A DNA stretch of 64,000 nt from assembly GCF_016907715.1 (NCBI RefSeq), contig NZ_JAFBCM010000001.1, positions 8,455,423 to 8,519,422 on the forward strand. Direction: 5' to 3'. How positions within the stretch are numbered: position 1 is the first letter of the stretch; every line of letters starts with the position of its first letter. The notes below the pieces were generated by a model. That model was not told where the DNA came from. It worked only from the letters and a program-made list of their open reading frames with translations, and ran no database searches. Positions 53,010 to 61,233 of the stretch are shown here, piece by piece. Made by a program: the position numbers and the translations under genes. Source of the DNA: Tenggerimyces flavus. Its GTDB lineage: Bacteria > Actinomycetota > Actinomycetes > Propionibacteriales > Actinopolymorphaceae.

Positions 53010-54188
53010 CCGGGCTGCGACGAATTGAGCCGTTTCGAGGTCACCGTTGGTCCGGTCGCGCACGGTGGGCACTGTGTGGCGCGGCACGAGGGGCGCGTGG
53101 TGTTCGTACGGCATGCGCTGCCGGGTGAGCGGGTCGTGGTGTCGGTCACCGAGGATCGCCAGGGGTCGTTCTGGCGGGCGGACGCCGTCGAGGTGCTGGA
53201 GGCGTCGCCGGATCGGGTCGTTCCTCCTTGCCCCGTTGCGGTTCCGGGCGGGTGCGGCGGGTGCGACTGGCAGCACGTCTCCGCCGAACGGCAACGGTCG
53301 CTGAAGGCGGACGTCGTCGCGGAGCAGCTCCGGCGGCTGGCCGGCATCGACCGCGAGGTCGTGGTCGAGGCGCTGCCGGGCGACGGGCTGCTGCACTGGC
53401 GTACGCGGACACGGCTCGCGGTCGACGCGCACGGCAAGGCGGGATTCCGGGGGCATCGCAGCCACGCGGTCGTGACGATCGACGGCTGCCCGATCGCGGC
53501 GCAAGGCACGGTTGACAAGGTGGTCGACCGCGACTGGGCGGCCGGCGCGGAGCTCTCGGTCGCCGTCGACAGCACCGGCGAGACGTTCGTCGCCGAGGGC
53601 CGCCGCCCCGTCTCGGGCGGATCCACGGCGCACGAACGGGCCGCCGGCAGGGACTGGACGGTCGCGCCGCACGGGTTCTGGCAGGTCCATCCCGCCGCCG
53701 CTGACACCTTCGCCCAGGTCGTCCGCGAGTGGGCCGCCCCGGCCGCCGGCGAGGTGGCGTGGGACCTGTACGCGGGCGTCGGGCTCTTCGCCTCCATCCT
53801 CGCCGCCCAGGTCGGCGCCGAGGGCACCGTGGTCGCCGTCGAGTCCGACCGCCGGGCCGCCGAACAGGGCGCGGACAACCTCGCCGACCTGCCGCAGGTA
53901 CGGGTCTTCGCCGGCCGCGTCGAGGCTGTCCTGGACCGAGCCCAGCTCCCCGATCCGCGGGTCGTCGTCCTCGACCCACCCCGCAAGGGCGCCGGCAGCC
54001 GCATCGTGAAGTCGATCGCACGCCGCCGCCCGGACCGCGTCGTCTACGTCGCCTGCGACCCGGCCGCCCTGGCCCGCGACCTCGCCTCGTTCGCCGAGCG
54101 CGGCTACGACCTGACCGACCTCCGCGCCTTCGACGCGTTCCCCATGACCCACCACGTCGAGTGCGTCGCATTGCTCAACCGTCGGTAG
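52983..54188 (+). CDS. Class I SAM-dependent RNA m5U methyltransferase (TrmA/RumA-like)
   Basis: A 401-residue methyltransferase. A TRAM-like beta domain (RFEVTVGPVAHGGHCVARHEGR and FVRHALPGERVVVSV) is followed by Cys residues suited to an Fe-S cluster (CPVAVPGGCGGC). The SAM fold has WDLYAGVGLFASILA (motif I), VVVLDPPRKGAG (motif IV) and YVACDPAALARDL (nucleophile Cys, usually SCNP), and a final HHVECVALL. It should methylate C5 of a uridine in tRNA or rRNA. ATG 52983 and residues MFSWSFFDEP lie in a dispersed repeat; TTG 53026, just before the TRAM strand, is an alternative start. Confidence 0.85.
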   Translation: MFSWSFFDEPGCDELSRFEVTVGPVAHGGHCVARHEGRVVFVRHALPGERVVVSVTEDRQGSFWRADAVEVLEASPDRVVPPCPVAVPGGCGGCDWQHVSAERQRSLKADVVAEQLRRLAGIDREVVVEALPGDGLLHWRTRTRLAVDAHGKAGFRGHRSHAVVTIDGCPIAAQGTVDKVVDRDWAAGAELSVAVDSTGETFVAEGRRPVSGGSTAHERAAGRDWTVAPHGFWQVHPAAADTFAQVVREWAAPAAGEVAWDLYAGVGLFASILAAQVGAEGTVVAVESDRRAAEQGADNLADLPQVRVFAGRVEAVLDRAQLPDPRVVVLDPPRKGAGSRIVKSIARRRPDRVVYVACDPAALARDLASFAERGYDLTDLRAFDAFPMTHHVECVALLNRR

Positions 54189-54255
54189 CAGGATGGATCC
54201 AGATCCCGCGGTCACAGACGCCGCTGGCATCCCCGTCGTCAGGCCCGCCTGCCAC

Positions 54256-55659
54256 TCACGGCAGGCGGGTGAGCTCCCACTGCTGGCTCTCCGCTCCCGT
54301 GAACGGTTGCTGCGTCAGCGGTGCCGGGTAGGCGCCGGAGTCGGTGATCGCGTAGCCGGTCAGGAAGTTCACGATCCCGAACTTCCCGTCTCCCAACGGA
54401 TTCAGTGCCCAGCGCATGCCGTCCTGGCCGTTGCAGCTGTACTGCAGGATCTCCGTTCCCGGCTCCGTGCCGCTGAACGCGCTGTCCGCGCACTTCGAGC
54501 TGTTCACGTTGGCGAGCTGCCAGCCCGTCTCGTACTGGAACCGCCACTGCTGGCTCGTCCCCCCGCTCGGTGCGCGATGCGACAGCCGTACCAGGTCGTT
54601 GGGCGACCCGTCGATCACGTCCATCGCGTTTCCCGTTGCCACGTTGGTGATCACGTACGCCTCGCCGTGCTTCGGGCCACCGCCCGGGTCTGGCGTCGGG
54701 CTCTTGATCAGCCAGTCGCTGTTCGCCACGTTCCAGTGCGTCGCGAGGTACGAGCCGGCCGGCGGCGAGGTGTGGAAGTAGTCGTCGTGGTTGCAGTCCA
54801 TCAGCCGGTCGGTGTCCTTCTCGGCGCACACGACCTGGGTGTCGCCGTAACACATCAGGTCCCACTCGTCGCGGCAGTGGAAGCCGCTGTCGGCGTTCGG
54901 GGCGGACAGCTGGACGGCGCCGAGGTTGTGGCCGAGCTCGTGCCCGGCGGCGTTGAAGCCCCAGCAGTTCGGCGAGGCGTCGACGCGCGCGTAGCCGACG
55001 TTGGTGTTGTTCGCGTTGTCGAGCCCGGGACGGTCGTCGTCGTACAGCGTCCCCTGCCCGCAGATGACCTGCGCGTCGGCGTACATCAGGTACTTGCGCG
55101 ACGCGTCGGTGAATCCCTTGTCCTGCAGGGCCTTGACGCCCGAGTCCCAGTTCGCGAGCGACCCGTCCGGTACGACGACCTCGGTCACCTTCACCCGGCA
55201 GCCCGCGCCGGCAGGCTCGGTCACGAAGCGGATGTGCCGGCTCGCGCCCGTCTGCGCCGCGCTGTCGTTGTACGCGGCGTCCATCTCGTGCGAGAACGCC
55301 TGGAACGACGCCTCGAAGCGGGCGAACCGCGACGCCGTCGAGTCCTGGCGTACGTACAGCACCTCCACCCGCTTGCCCGACACCCCGTCGCCCTCGCAGA
55401 CGACCGGGTTCGCGGCGATCACCGCGTCCGCGACGGCGGGCCGAAGCGGCACCGGCGCGCGTCCGACATCGGCCGCCGGGATCGCCGTCGCTCCGGGCGA
55501 GCAGCCGCCCGCCAGAGCACTGCGGATCAGCCCTTCGCAGGGGTCGGCGGACGGACCTGCCGCGCCGAACGCGGCGGCAGGCAAGGAGATCGGCAGGGTA
55601 AATGCCGCAATCGCGGCGGCAAGGACCACACGTCGCAGCTGACTGGTCATGACCGACAT
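54256..55659 (-). CDS. Secreted zinc metalloprotease-like protein with ricin-type lectin domain
   Basis: A 467-residue secreted protein. A Sec signal (LRRVVLAAAIAAFTLPISLPAAAFG) covers residues about 6-33. The catalytic-type domain carries HELGHNLGAVQL (HExxHxxG with Glu), then several Cys suited to disulfides and a MCYGD turn that may be the Met-turn. The C-terminal ~140 residues form a RICIN/ricin B-type beta-trefoil (GEAYVITNVATGNAMDVIDG, then QQWRFQYETGWQLANVNSSK and QYSCNGQDGMRWALNPLG). Likely an extracellular protease or glycan-binding hydrolase. ATG 55659 or 55650. The gene converges on the methyltransferase gene. Confidence 0.82.
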   Translation of the reverse strand: MSVMTSQLRRVVLAAAIAAFTLPISLPAAAFGAAGPSADPCEGLIRSALAGGCSPGATAIPAADVGRAPVPLRPAVADAVIAANPVVCEGDGVSGKRVEVLYVRQDSTASRFARFEASFQAFSHEMDAAYNDSAAQTGASRHIRFVTEPAGAGCRVKVTEVVVPDGSLANWDSGVKALQDKGFTDASRKYLMYADAQVICGQGTLYDDDRPGLDNANNTNVGYARVDASPNCWGFNAAGHELGHNLGAVQLSAPNADSGFHCRDEWDLMCYGDTQVVCAEKDTDRLMDCNHDDYFHTSPPAGSYLATHWNVANSDWLIKSPTPDPGGGPKHGEAYVITNVATGNAMDVIDGSPNDLVRLSHRAPSGGTSQQWRFQYETGWQLANVNSSKCADSAFSGTEPGTEILQYSCNGQDGMRWALNPLGDGKFGIVNFLTGYAITDSGAYPAPLTQQPFTGAESQQWELTRLP

Positions 55660-55838
55660 GTACCTAATAGGTGGCAACGTTGTAAATGGTCTTGCACGAA
55701 AGTGCCGAGATCGTCGAAACCTCTCCCACAAACCGCGCGGCCATCCGATCATGGGACGGTCGGGAACGAGCCCGCACGAATGACATCAGTGTGGTTTGTC
55801 AACGCGACACGCGTGTGACAGAAGTTTTTCGTGTGAAA

Positions 55839-55858
55839 GGTGTTCCATTTGGGACACC
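55839..55858. other. Inverted repeat upstream of the NlpC/P60 gene
   Basis: GGTGTTCC-ATTT-GGGACACC, 8-bp arms with one mismatch, 34 bp before the ATG at 55892. It may be an operator or a leader hairpin. The gap also has TTGTCA and a T-rich tract that could be promoter parts. Confidence 0.4.
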
Positions 55859-55891
55859 GAGTCGCTACGTTCCGTGAATGAGAACGTGATC

Positions 55892-57268
55892 ATGAAGCGG
55901 TTGTGTGAGGGAGTCAGGGCCGTGGGACCGAGCAGCGACGAGCCGACCGGATCTCGACCGAGCCGTTCCTTCCCCTCGTCTCGGCAGCTCCGCGTCGGTC
56001 TCGTCGCACTCGCCGCCGCCGCTCTCACGTTCGGTACGGCCGCTCCCTCGATCGCCGATCCCGAAGACCCCATCCCCAGCCGTCAGCAGGTCGACGAGGC
56101 GCAGAACAACGCGCTGAACGCCGCCGCCGACGTGGGCCGGATCCGCGCCCAGCTCGCGACCGCGAACGACAGGCTGCGCCAGCTCGACATCGCGGCGCAG
56201 ACCGCGGTCGAGGAGTACAACGAGGCCACGTACAACCTGCAACTCGCCGACAAGGCGGCCACTGCGGCGAAGCAGAAGGCGGATGCGGCGACGAAGGCGG
56301 CCGCGGACAAGCGCCGCGCGATCGGCCAGTTCGCCGCGGCCTCGTACCAGCACCAGACCGGCCTGCGAGAGCTCTCGGCGTTCATCGGCGCCGACGGGCC
56401 GCAGAGCCTGCTCGACCAGGCCTCGACCGTCGAGATGGTCTCCTCCTCCGCGGCGCAGAACCTCGCGGCCCTGCGGGCGAGCGAGGTCGTCGCCGGCGTC
56501 CTCGAACGACAGGCCGCCACGGCGCGCGACAGCCGGCAGTCCGCCGCCAAGGTCGCCGACACGGCGAAGGACAAAGCCACCAAGGCACTCGGCGAGCAGC
56601 AGTCGTCGGTCGCCTCGATCGAGCAGGAGAAGACCGCGCTCGTGGGTCGGCTCGCGCAGCTCGAGGGGATCTCGGCGACGCTCGCGCAACAGCGGCAGGA
56701 CGGCCTGGAGGAACAGGCCCGCCAGCGCGCCGAAGAGGCCCGCAAGAAGGCCGAGGAGGAACGCCGCAAGCGCGAGGAGCAGGAGAAGCAGCGCCGCGAA
56801 CGGGACCGCAGCCCCAACGACGACGGTGGCGGCGACAACGACGACGACGGGGATGACGACGGCGGCGGTGGGGGCGGCGGAGGCGGCGAGTCCACGTCCG
56901 CGCAGGGCCGGATCGCGGTCCAGTTCGCCAGAGCCCAGCTGGGCGAGCCGTACGTCTTCGGCGGCGACGGCCCCGGTACCTGGGACTGCTCCGGCCTGAC
57001 CATGGGCGCCTGGGGCGAGGCCGGCGTCTACCTGCCGCACACCGCGCGCGGGCAGTACCGGCGGTCGGAGAAGCTCTCGATGGACGAACTCCGCCCCGGC
57101 GACCTGATCTTCTTCTCGCGCAACCCCGGCGACCCGGGCACGATCTACCACGTCGCGATGTACGTCGGCGGCGGCAAGATGATCCACGCGCCCAACCCGC
57201 GCCGCAGCGTCGAGATCAAGTCGATGTTCTACATGGGGACACCCACGCAGTTCGCTCGACCTCACTGA
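55892..57268 (+). CDS. NlpC/P60 peptidoglycan endopeptidase with coiled coil
   Basis: A 458-residue exported cell-wall hydrolase. After a long basic leader the signal helix is LRVGLVALAAAALTFGTAAPSIA (about residues 35-58). Residues about 65-300 form a coiled coil, with a Glu/Arg/Lys-rich stretch (EEARKKAEEERRKREEQEK), then an Asp/Gly low-complexity linker. The NlpC/P60 domain has GTWDCSGLTMGAWG (nucleophile Cys), YHVAMYVGGGKMIHAP (His) and PGDLIFFSRN. Architecture resembles RipA-type proteins that cleave D-Glu-mDAP bonds during division. GTG 55922 is an alternative start. No ydaO riboswitch is seen upstream. Confidence 0.92.
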   Translation: MKRLCEGVRAVGPSSDEPTGSRPSRSFPSSRQLRVGLVALAAAALTFGTAAPSIADPEDPIPSRQQVDEAQNNALNAAADVGRIRAQLATANDRLRQLDIAAQTAVEEYNEATYNLQLADKAATAAKQKADAATKAAADKRRAIGQFAAASYQHQTGLRELSAFIGADGPQSLLDQASTVEMVSSSAAQNLAALRASEVVAGVLERQAATARDSRQSAAKVADTAKDKATKALGEQQSSVASIEQEKTALVGRLAQLEGISATLAQQRQDGLEEQARQRAEEARKKAEEERRKREEQEKQRRERDRSPNDDGGGDNDDDGDDDGGGGGGGGGESTSAQGRIAVQFARAQLGEPYVFGGDGPGTWDCSGLTMGAWGEAGVYLPHTARGQYRRSEKLSMDELRPGDLIFFSRNPGDPGTIYHVAMYVGGGKMIHAPNPRRSVEIKSMFYMGTPTQFARPH

Positions 57269-57284
57269 TCGCTAATCTTCGGCT

Positions 57285-58088
57285 GTGATCCGCGTCGGGC
57301 TGCTGACTGACTACGGCACCCGTGACGGGTTCGTGGCGCTCTGCCAGGGCATCATCCTCGAGCGCGCGCCGGAGACGTCGCTGTTCGACATCTCTCACGA
57401 GGTCCCGCCGATGGACGTCCGTCACGGCGCTGCCGTCCTCACCCGCGTCCTGCCCTACCTGCCAGCGGCGATCTACTTCGTGGTCGTCGATCCGGGCGTT
57501 GGCACCAAGCGCCGCCCGGCCGCCGTACGAGCCGGCGAGAGCATCATCGTCGGCCCCGACAACGGCCTGCTCGCGGCCGGCGCCGCGGCGCTCGGCGGGG
57601 CCAGCGAGGCGTACGTGCTCACGAACTCCGCGCTCTGGCTGCCGACGGTCGGCCGTACGTTCCACGGGCGTGACATCTTCGCGCCGGTCGTCGGCCACCT
57701 CGCCGCGGGGAGACCGCTGGCGGAGGTCGGAGAGCCCACGCCGGTCGACACCCTGGTCGAACTGCCGCCGCTGCGGTCGCGGATCGCGGACGGCGTGGTG
57801 ACCAGCGACGTGTCGTACGTGAACAGGTACGGCAACATCCAGCTCGCCGCCGGGCCGGACGCGCTCGACGTGCTCGGCCCGGGACGGGTCGACGTCCGCT
57901 GCGGCGACGTGGCGGCCTGGGCGACGGTGGGCAGGACGTTCGGCGAGGTGCCCGAGCGCGAGCTGGTGCTGTTCGTCGACTCCGACGGCCGCGTCGCGCT
58001 CGCGGTGAACGGCGGCGACGCGGCCGCGCGGCTCGGGGTCCGCAGCGGGAGCGAGGTCGTTCTCCGCCGCTCCCGCATGGAGGCTTAA
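57285..58088 (+). CDS. SAM hydroxide adenosyltransferase (DUF62)
   Basis: A 267-residue member of the chlorinase/fluorinase/DUF62 family. The housekeeping version splits SAM with hydroxide into adenosine and methionine. Motifs are VGLLTDYGTRDGF (Asp that activates water), ISHEVPPMDV, VVDPGVGT, VGPDNGLL and TFHGRDIFAPVVGHLA, with VNRYGNIQL in the C-terminal domain where most have DxFGN. There is no halogenase-specific insertion, so hydrolase activity is more likely. GTG 57285 lies 16 bp after the NlpC/P60 gene. It overlaps the PhyH gene by 4 bp tail to tail. Confidence 0.9.
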   Translation: MIRVGLLTDYGTRDGFVALCQGIILERAPETSLFDISHEVPPMDVRHGAAVLTRVLPYLPAAIYFVVVDPGVGTKRRPAAVRAGESIIVGPDNGLLAAGAAALGGASEAYVLTNSALWLPTVGRTFHGRDIFAPVVGHLAAGRPLAEVGEPTPVDTLVELPPLRSRIADGVVTSDVSYVNRYGNIQLAAGPDALDVLGPGRVDVRCGDVAAWATVGRTFGEVPERELVLFVDSDGRVALAVNGGDAAARLGVRSGSEVVLRRSRMEA

Positions 58089-58879
58089 GCCCAAGGACGC
58101 GGGAACGTCTCGCCGTCGAGCCGGTCGCCGGCGGTGAGGCCGAGCGGGTCGGTGACGACGTGCGGGTTCCCGTTGAACTGGGTCGCCTCGTCCATGTAGA
58201 TGTTCACGTGCGCCATCCGCGCCAGGTCGGTCTTGTTGGGCAGCGCCATGTGGCCGGTGTAGCTGCTGTGGAACGTGCAGTCGCCCGCGCGCAGCGGGAC
58301 CGTGACGCGCGGATGCCAGCGCAGCGACGGGTCGTGCAGGAACAGGTCCTCCTCGTCCAGCAGGTTCTGCGGCTTGAGGCCCTTCACGTTCTGCGTGCCC
58401 GGGATGAACGACATGCAGCCCTTCTCCGGCGGCACGTCCACGAGCGCGACCCAGCACGACAGCGAGTGCCGGTCGCCCTGGTGCGGCCAGTACGGGCGGT
58501 CCTGGTGGAACTCGGTCGCGGTGTCGCTGTGCGGCTCCTTCACCAGCATGTGGTCGTGCCAGATCCGCAACGGGATGCCGGCGAGCTGCTCGGCGACGCG
58601 GCCGATCCGCGGGTGCAGCGTGAGCTCGCGGGCGACCTCGTCGTGCTGCCAGACGTTCACCAGCTGGGTGAAGACCTTGCGGTCGTAGTTGAGTCCCTCG
58701 GCGCGGTGCGCCTCGAGGAACGCGGCCTCGCCGGCGCGGAAGCGTTCGACCTCGTCGGGCTCGAGGATGCCTCGGATCCGGACGAATCCGTTGTCACGGT
58801 ACGAGGCGATGAGCTCGTCGGAGATCCGGCCGCCGGCGTCGACGTCACTGATTCGCTCTGCGGGTGGGCTGATCGTCAT
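58085..58879 (-). CDS. Phytanoyl-CoA dioxygenase-family (PhyH) oxygenase
   Basis: A 264-residue Fe(II)/2-oxoglutarate oxygenase. The metal ligands are His and Asp in TEFHQDRPYWPHQG and the distal His in HSSYTGHMALPNKT; an Arg needed for 2-oxoglutarate follows from the same barrel. Other segments are YRDNGFVRIRGILEPDEVERFR and IRIWHDHMLVKEP. The substrate is a hydroxylated small molecule, not defined. It is divergent from an AraC-type regulator 70 bp away, which probably controls it. Confidence 0.9.
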   Translation of the reverse strand: MTISPPAERISDVDAGGRISDELIASYRDNGFVRIRGILEPDEVERFRAGEAAFLEAHRAEGLNYDRKVFTQLVNVWQHDEVARELTLHPRIGRVAEQLAGIPLRIWHDHMLVKEPHSDTATEFHQDRPYWPHQGDRHSLSCWVALVDVPPEKGCMSFIPGTQNVKGLKPQNLLDEEDLFLHDPSLRWHPRVTVPLRAGDCTFHSSYTGHMALPNKTDLARMAHVNIYMDEATQFNGNPHVVTDPLGLTAGDRLDGETFPRPWA

Positions 58880-58949
58880 GCTCCCAGCCTGACTCTTCGA
58901 CGCCGCCGAGGGCTAGGAATATCCGTGCGGGCAATCGTACGATCCTGAC

Positions 58950-59807
58950 ATGCTGCCCACCTATCACCAGAGCGACCTGTTCGGCCGCGCGGCCATCTTC
59001 GCCGCGGTGTACGACGTCGTCCACGGTGGCGAGGTGCACGGGCACGACTTCGTGGAGATCGCGGTGGTGGGCGGCGGGACGGGATTCCACGAGACGTCGT
59101 CCGGCCAGGAGCTCCTGTCGGCGGGCGACGTGCTCGTCCTGCGGCCGGGCGCGTGGCACGGGTTCGCGCGGTGCTCGCATCTGATCGTCGCGAACACCTG
59201 CCTGTCGGTGGCCGCGCTCGGTTCGGAGCTGGCTTTCCTGCGGGAGGTCCCGGGCGTCGCCGAGCTGGTCTGGCGGTCGCCCGTTCGGCCAGGCAGGCAT
59301 GGCTGGTGGCGGCAACGTACGTCGCCGTCGTCCGCTGCCGCGGCGGTGTCGGAGATCGCCGAGCTGGGCGAGCTGATCGGCTCGAACGCCAACCAGGCAA
59401 GGGTTTTTGGACAACTGCTGACGGTGCTGAGCTATCTGGTCGAGGCCTCGCCGGTGGCGCCGCGGCACCATCCGTCGGTCGCCGCGACTGCCGCCCGGAT
59501 CGACGACGACCCCGCGCACCCGTGGAGCATGGACGAACTGGCGGGGCTGGCCAACCTCGACGCGGCATACCTCACCCGGCTGTTCCGGCGCGACCTCGGC
59601 CTGCCGCCGATGGGCTACCTGGCGAGGGTCCGGACCGAACGCGCCGCCGCCCTGCTGACCCGGACCGACTACGCGATCGCCCGCGTGGGCGCGCTGGTCG
59701 GCTGGCCCGACCCCACGTACTTCGCCCGCCGCTTCCGCGCCCTCGTCGGCCTGACGCCGACGGCCTACCGCGCGAAGCGCCTGCTCCCCGAAGCCGAGCC
59801 GATCTGA
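58950..59807 (+). CDS. AraC-family regulator with cupin sensor domain
   Basis: A 285-residue regulator. The N-terminal cupin (EVHGHDFVEIAVVGGGTGFHET and LSAGDVLVLRPGAWHGFARC) has His residues that could bind metal or sugar. The C-terminal double HTH reads WSMDELAGLANLDAAYLTRLFRRDLGLPPMGYLARVRTERAAALL, then IARVGALVGWPDPTYFARRFRALVGLTP. It is divergent from the PhyH oxygenase. ATCGTACGAT, a 10-bp palindrome at 58934-58943, lies just before its start. Confidence 0.9.
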   Translation: MLPTYHQSDLFGRAAIFAAVYDVVHGGEVHGHDFVEIAVVGGGTGFHETSSGQELLSAGDVLVLRPGAWHGFARCSHLIVANTCLSVAALGSELAFLREVPGVAELVWRSPVRPGRHGWWRQRTSPSSAAAAVSEIAELGELIGSNANQARVFGQLLTVLSYLVEASPVAPRHHPSVAATAARIDDDPAHPWSMDELAGLANLDAAYLTRLFRRDLGLPPMGYLARVRTERAAALLTRTDYAIARVGALVGWPDPTYFARRFRALVGLTPTAYRAKRLLPEAEPI

Positions 59808-59824
59808 CCGGGCTCCACGTTTCG

Positions 59825-59901
59825 CATGAAGGGCACCTTCATTCAATAGCCCGGCCCAACCCACCATGTCCCATCAAACTGTGGGGTGCCCTTCATCCAA
59901 A
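59825..59901. repeat. Nested palindromic element, decayed copy B1
   Basis: Left half ATGAAGGGCACCTTCATTCA at 59826-59845 is intact, the right half GGTGCCCTTCATCC at 59885-59898 is partly changed, and ~35 bp of unrelated sequence replace the short centre. It lies after the AraC gene. Confidence 0.75.
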
Positions 59902-59941
59902 GGCCAGCCCATCCGCCGTGCGCACTCTCAACGCCGGCGGA

Positions 59942-59996
59942 TTGTATGAAGGGCACCTTCATTCAATAGGTTCGAATGAAGGTGCCCTTCATACAA
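59942..59996. repeat. Nested palindromic element, copy B2
   Basis: Intact 55-bp copy with outer stem TTGTATG/CATACAA and the same two 17-bp halves as copy A at 8526-8582, in reverse orientation. The single base that differs from copy A in the left arm is matched by a complementary change in the right arm. It lies between the convergent AraC and epoxide hydrolase genes. Confidence 0.88.
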
Positions 59997-60006
59997 AACG
60001 GGCGGG

Positions 60007-61170
60007 CTAGCGGAGGTCGCGGAAGAACTCGCGGACGTCGGACACCAGCAGCTCGGGCTCCTCGAGGGCCGCGAAGTGGCCGCCGCGGTCGTTGACGTCG
60101 GTCCAGCGGGTGATGGTGTTCTCCGTCTCCGCGTACTTCCGGATCGCCACGTCGTGCGCGAACACCAAGGCAGCGGTGGGAACGCCGGAGTTCTCCTTGC
60201 CCTGGCCCCACGCCATCCCCTGCGCGTAACCGACGTACGCCGCCGAGTTGCCCGTGCCCGTCAGCCAGTACAGCATCACGTTCGTCAGCAGCCGGTCCCG
60301 GTCGATGATCTCCTCGGGCAGCGTCGAGGACGGGTGCGTCCACTCGCGGAACTTGTCCATGATCCAAGCCAGCAAGGCGATCGGCGAGTCGACGAGCGCG
60401 TAGCCGATCGTCTGCGGCCGCGTCGACTGGATCGCGATGTAGCCGAACTCGCGCTGCATGAACTCCTCGATCCGCCGGACGCGATCGAGGTCGAGCTCGG
60501 ACAGAGACGCGCGGTCCGCGTCGGACAGGGGCAACGGAGGCATCGGGCCGGGGCCGCCGTTGGTGTGCACACCGACCACGTTCGAACGAGCCGCCCGCGC
60601 CACCTCCGGCGAGACCGCGCCGCCGATGTCGCCGCCCTGCACGCCGTAGCGCTCGTACCCCAGCCGGCGCATCAGCTCAGCCCACGTCCGACCGATCCGC
60701 TCGGCTGTCCAGCCGCCCTCCGAGGTCGGGCCCGAGAAGCCGAACCCGGGGAGCGCGGGGATCACGACGTGGAACGCGTCTTCCGCCTTGCCACCATGGG
60801 CAACGGGGTCGGTGAGGGGACCGATGACGTCGAGGAACTCCACGACGGACCCCGGCCAGCCGTGCGTCAGCACCAGCGGCAACGCGTCGTCATGCGCCGA
60901 ACGCACGTGCATGAAGTAGATCTGCTGCCCGTCGATCTCGGTGGTGAACTGCGGGATCTCGTTCAGCTCGCGCTCGACCTTGCGCCAGTCGTACCCGCTC
61001 CGCCAGTACTCCACCAGGCCGCTCAGCCACCCGACCGGCACGCCGGTGTCCCAGTCGTCGCCGGGCAGCGCCGCGGGCAGCCGAGCCGCGTCGAGCTTCG
61101 CCTTCAGCTCGTCCAGCTGGGCCTGGGGAACGTCGATCGTGAAGGGCCGGATCTCTTCGTTGTTCGTCAT
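60007..61170 (-). CDS. Epoxide hydrolase (EHN-domain alpha/beta hydrolase)
   Basis: A 387-residue epoxide hydrolase. The N-terminal EHN domain reads IRPFTIDVPQAQLDELKAKLDAARLP. The alpha/beta fold has LTHGWPGSVVEFLDVI (oxyanion HGWPG), GVQGGDIGGAVSPEVA (nucleophile Asp), and the final RGGHFAALEEPELL (catalytic His). Tyr residues for epoxide activation are present in the cap. ATG 61170 or GTG 61179. It is divergent from a WYL-domain regulator with a palindrome between them. Cytoplasmic. Confidence 0.92.
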   Translation of the reverse strand: MTNNEEIRPFTIDVPQAQLDELKAKLDAARLPAALPGDDWDTGVPVGWLSGLVEYWRSGYDWRKVERELNEIPQFTTEIDGQQIYFMHVRSAHDDALPLVLTHGWPGSVVEFLDVIGPLTDPVAHGGKAEDAFHVVIPALPGFGFSGPTSEGGWTAERIGRTWAELMRRLGYERYGVQGGDIGGAVSPEVARAARSNVVGVHTNGGPGPMPPLPLSDADRASLSELDLDRVRRIEEFMQREFGYIAIQSTRPQTIGYALVDSPIALLAWIMDKFREWTHPSSTLPEEIIDRDRLLTNVMLYWLTGTGNSAAYVGYAQGMAWGQGKENSGVPTAALVFAHDVAIRKYAETENTITRWTDVNDRGGHFAALEEPELLVSDVREFFRDLR

Positions 61171-61192
61171 GACCACCACTCTAGGAGTCGGT

Positions 61193-61211
61193 TAGGACAG
61201 CTTCGGTCCTA
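61193..61211. promoter_or_regulatory. Candidate operator of the WYL regulator
   Basis: TAGGAC-AGCTTCG-GTCCTA: perfect 6-bp arms with a 7-bp spacer, centred in the 63-bp gap between the epoxide hydrolase and the WYL gene. Position suggests control of both divergent promoters. Confidence 0.55.
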
Positions 61212-61233
61212 GCTTCGTGCGAAACTTCGGACC

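Noticed and set aside
55660..55891. Possible c-di-AMP (ydaO) riboswitch upstream of the NlpC/P60 gene
   Set aside because: The gene type often carries one in actinobacteria, but none of the conserved ydaO core sequence is present; only a short inverted repeat is seen.
59942..59996. GGTTCGAAT in the palindromic element resembling a tRNA T-loop
   Set aside because: No acceptor, D or anticodon stems can be built around it; the sequence is explained by the palindrome centre.
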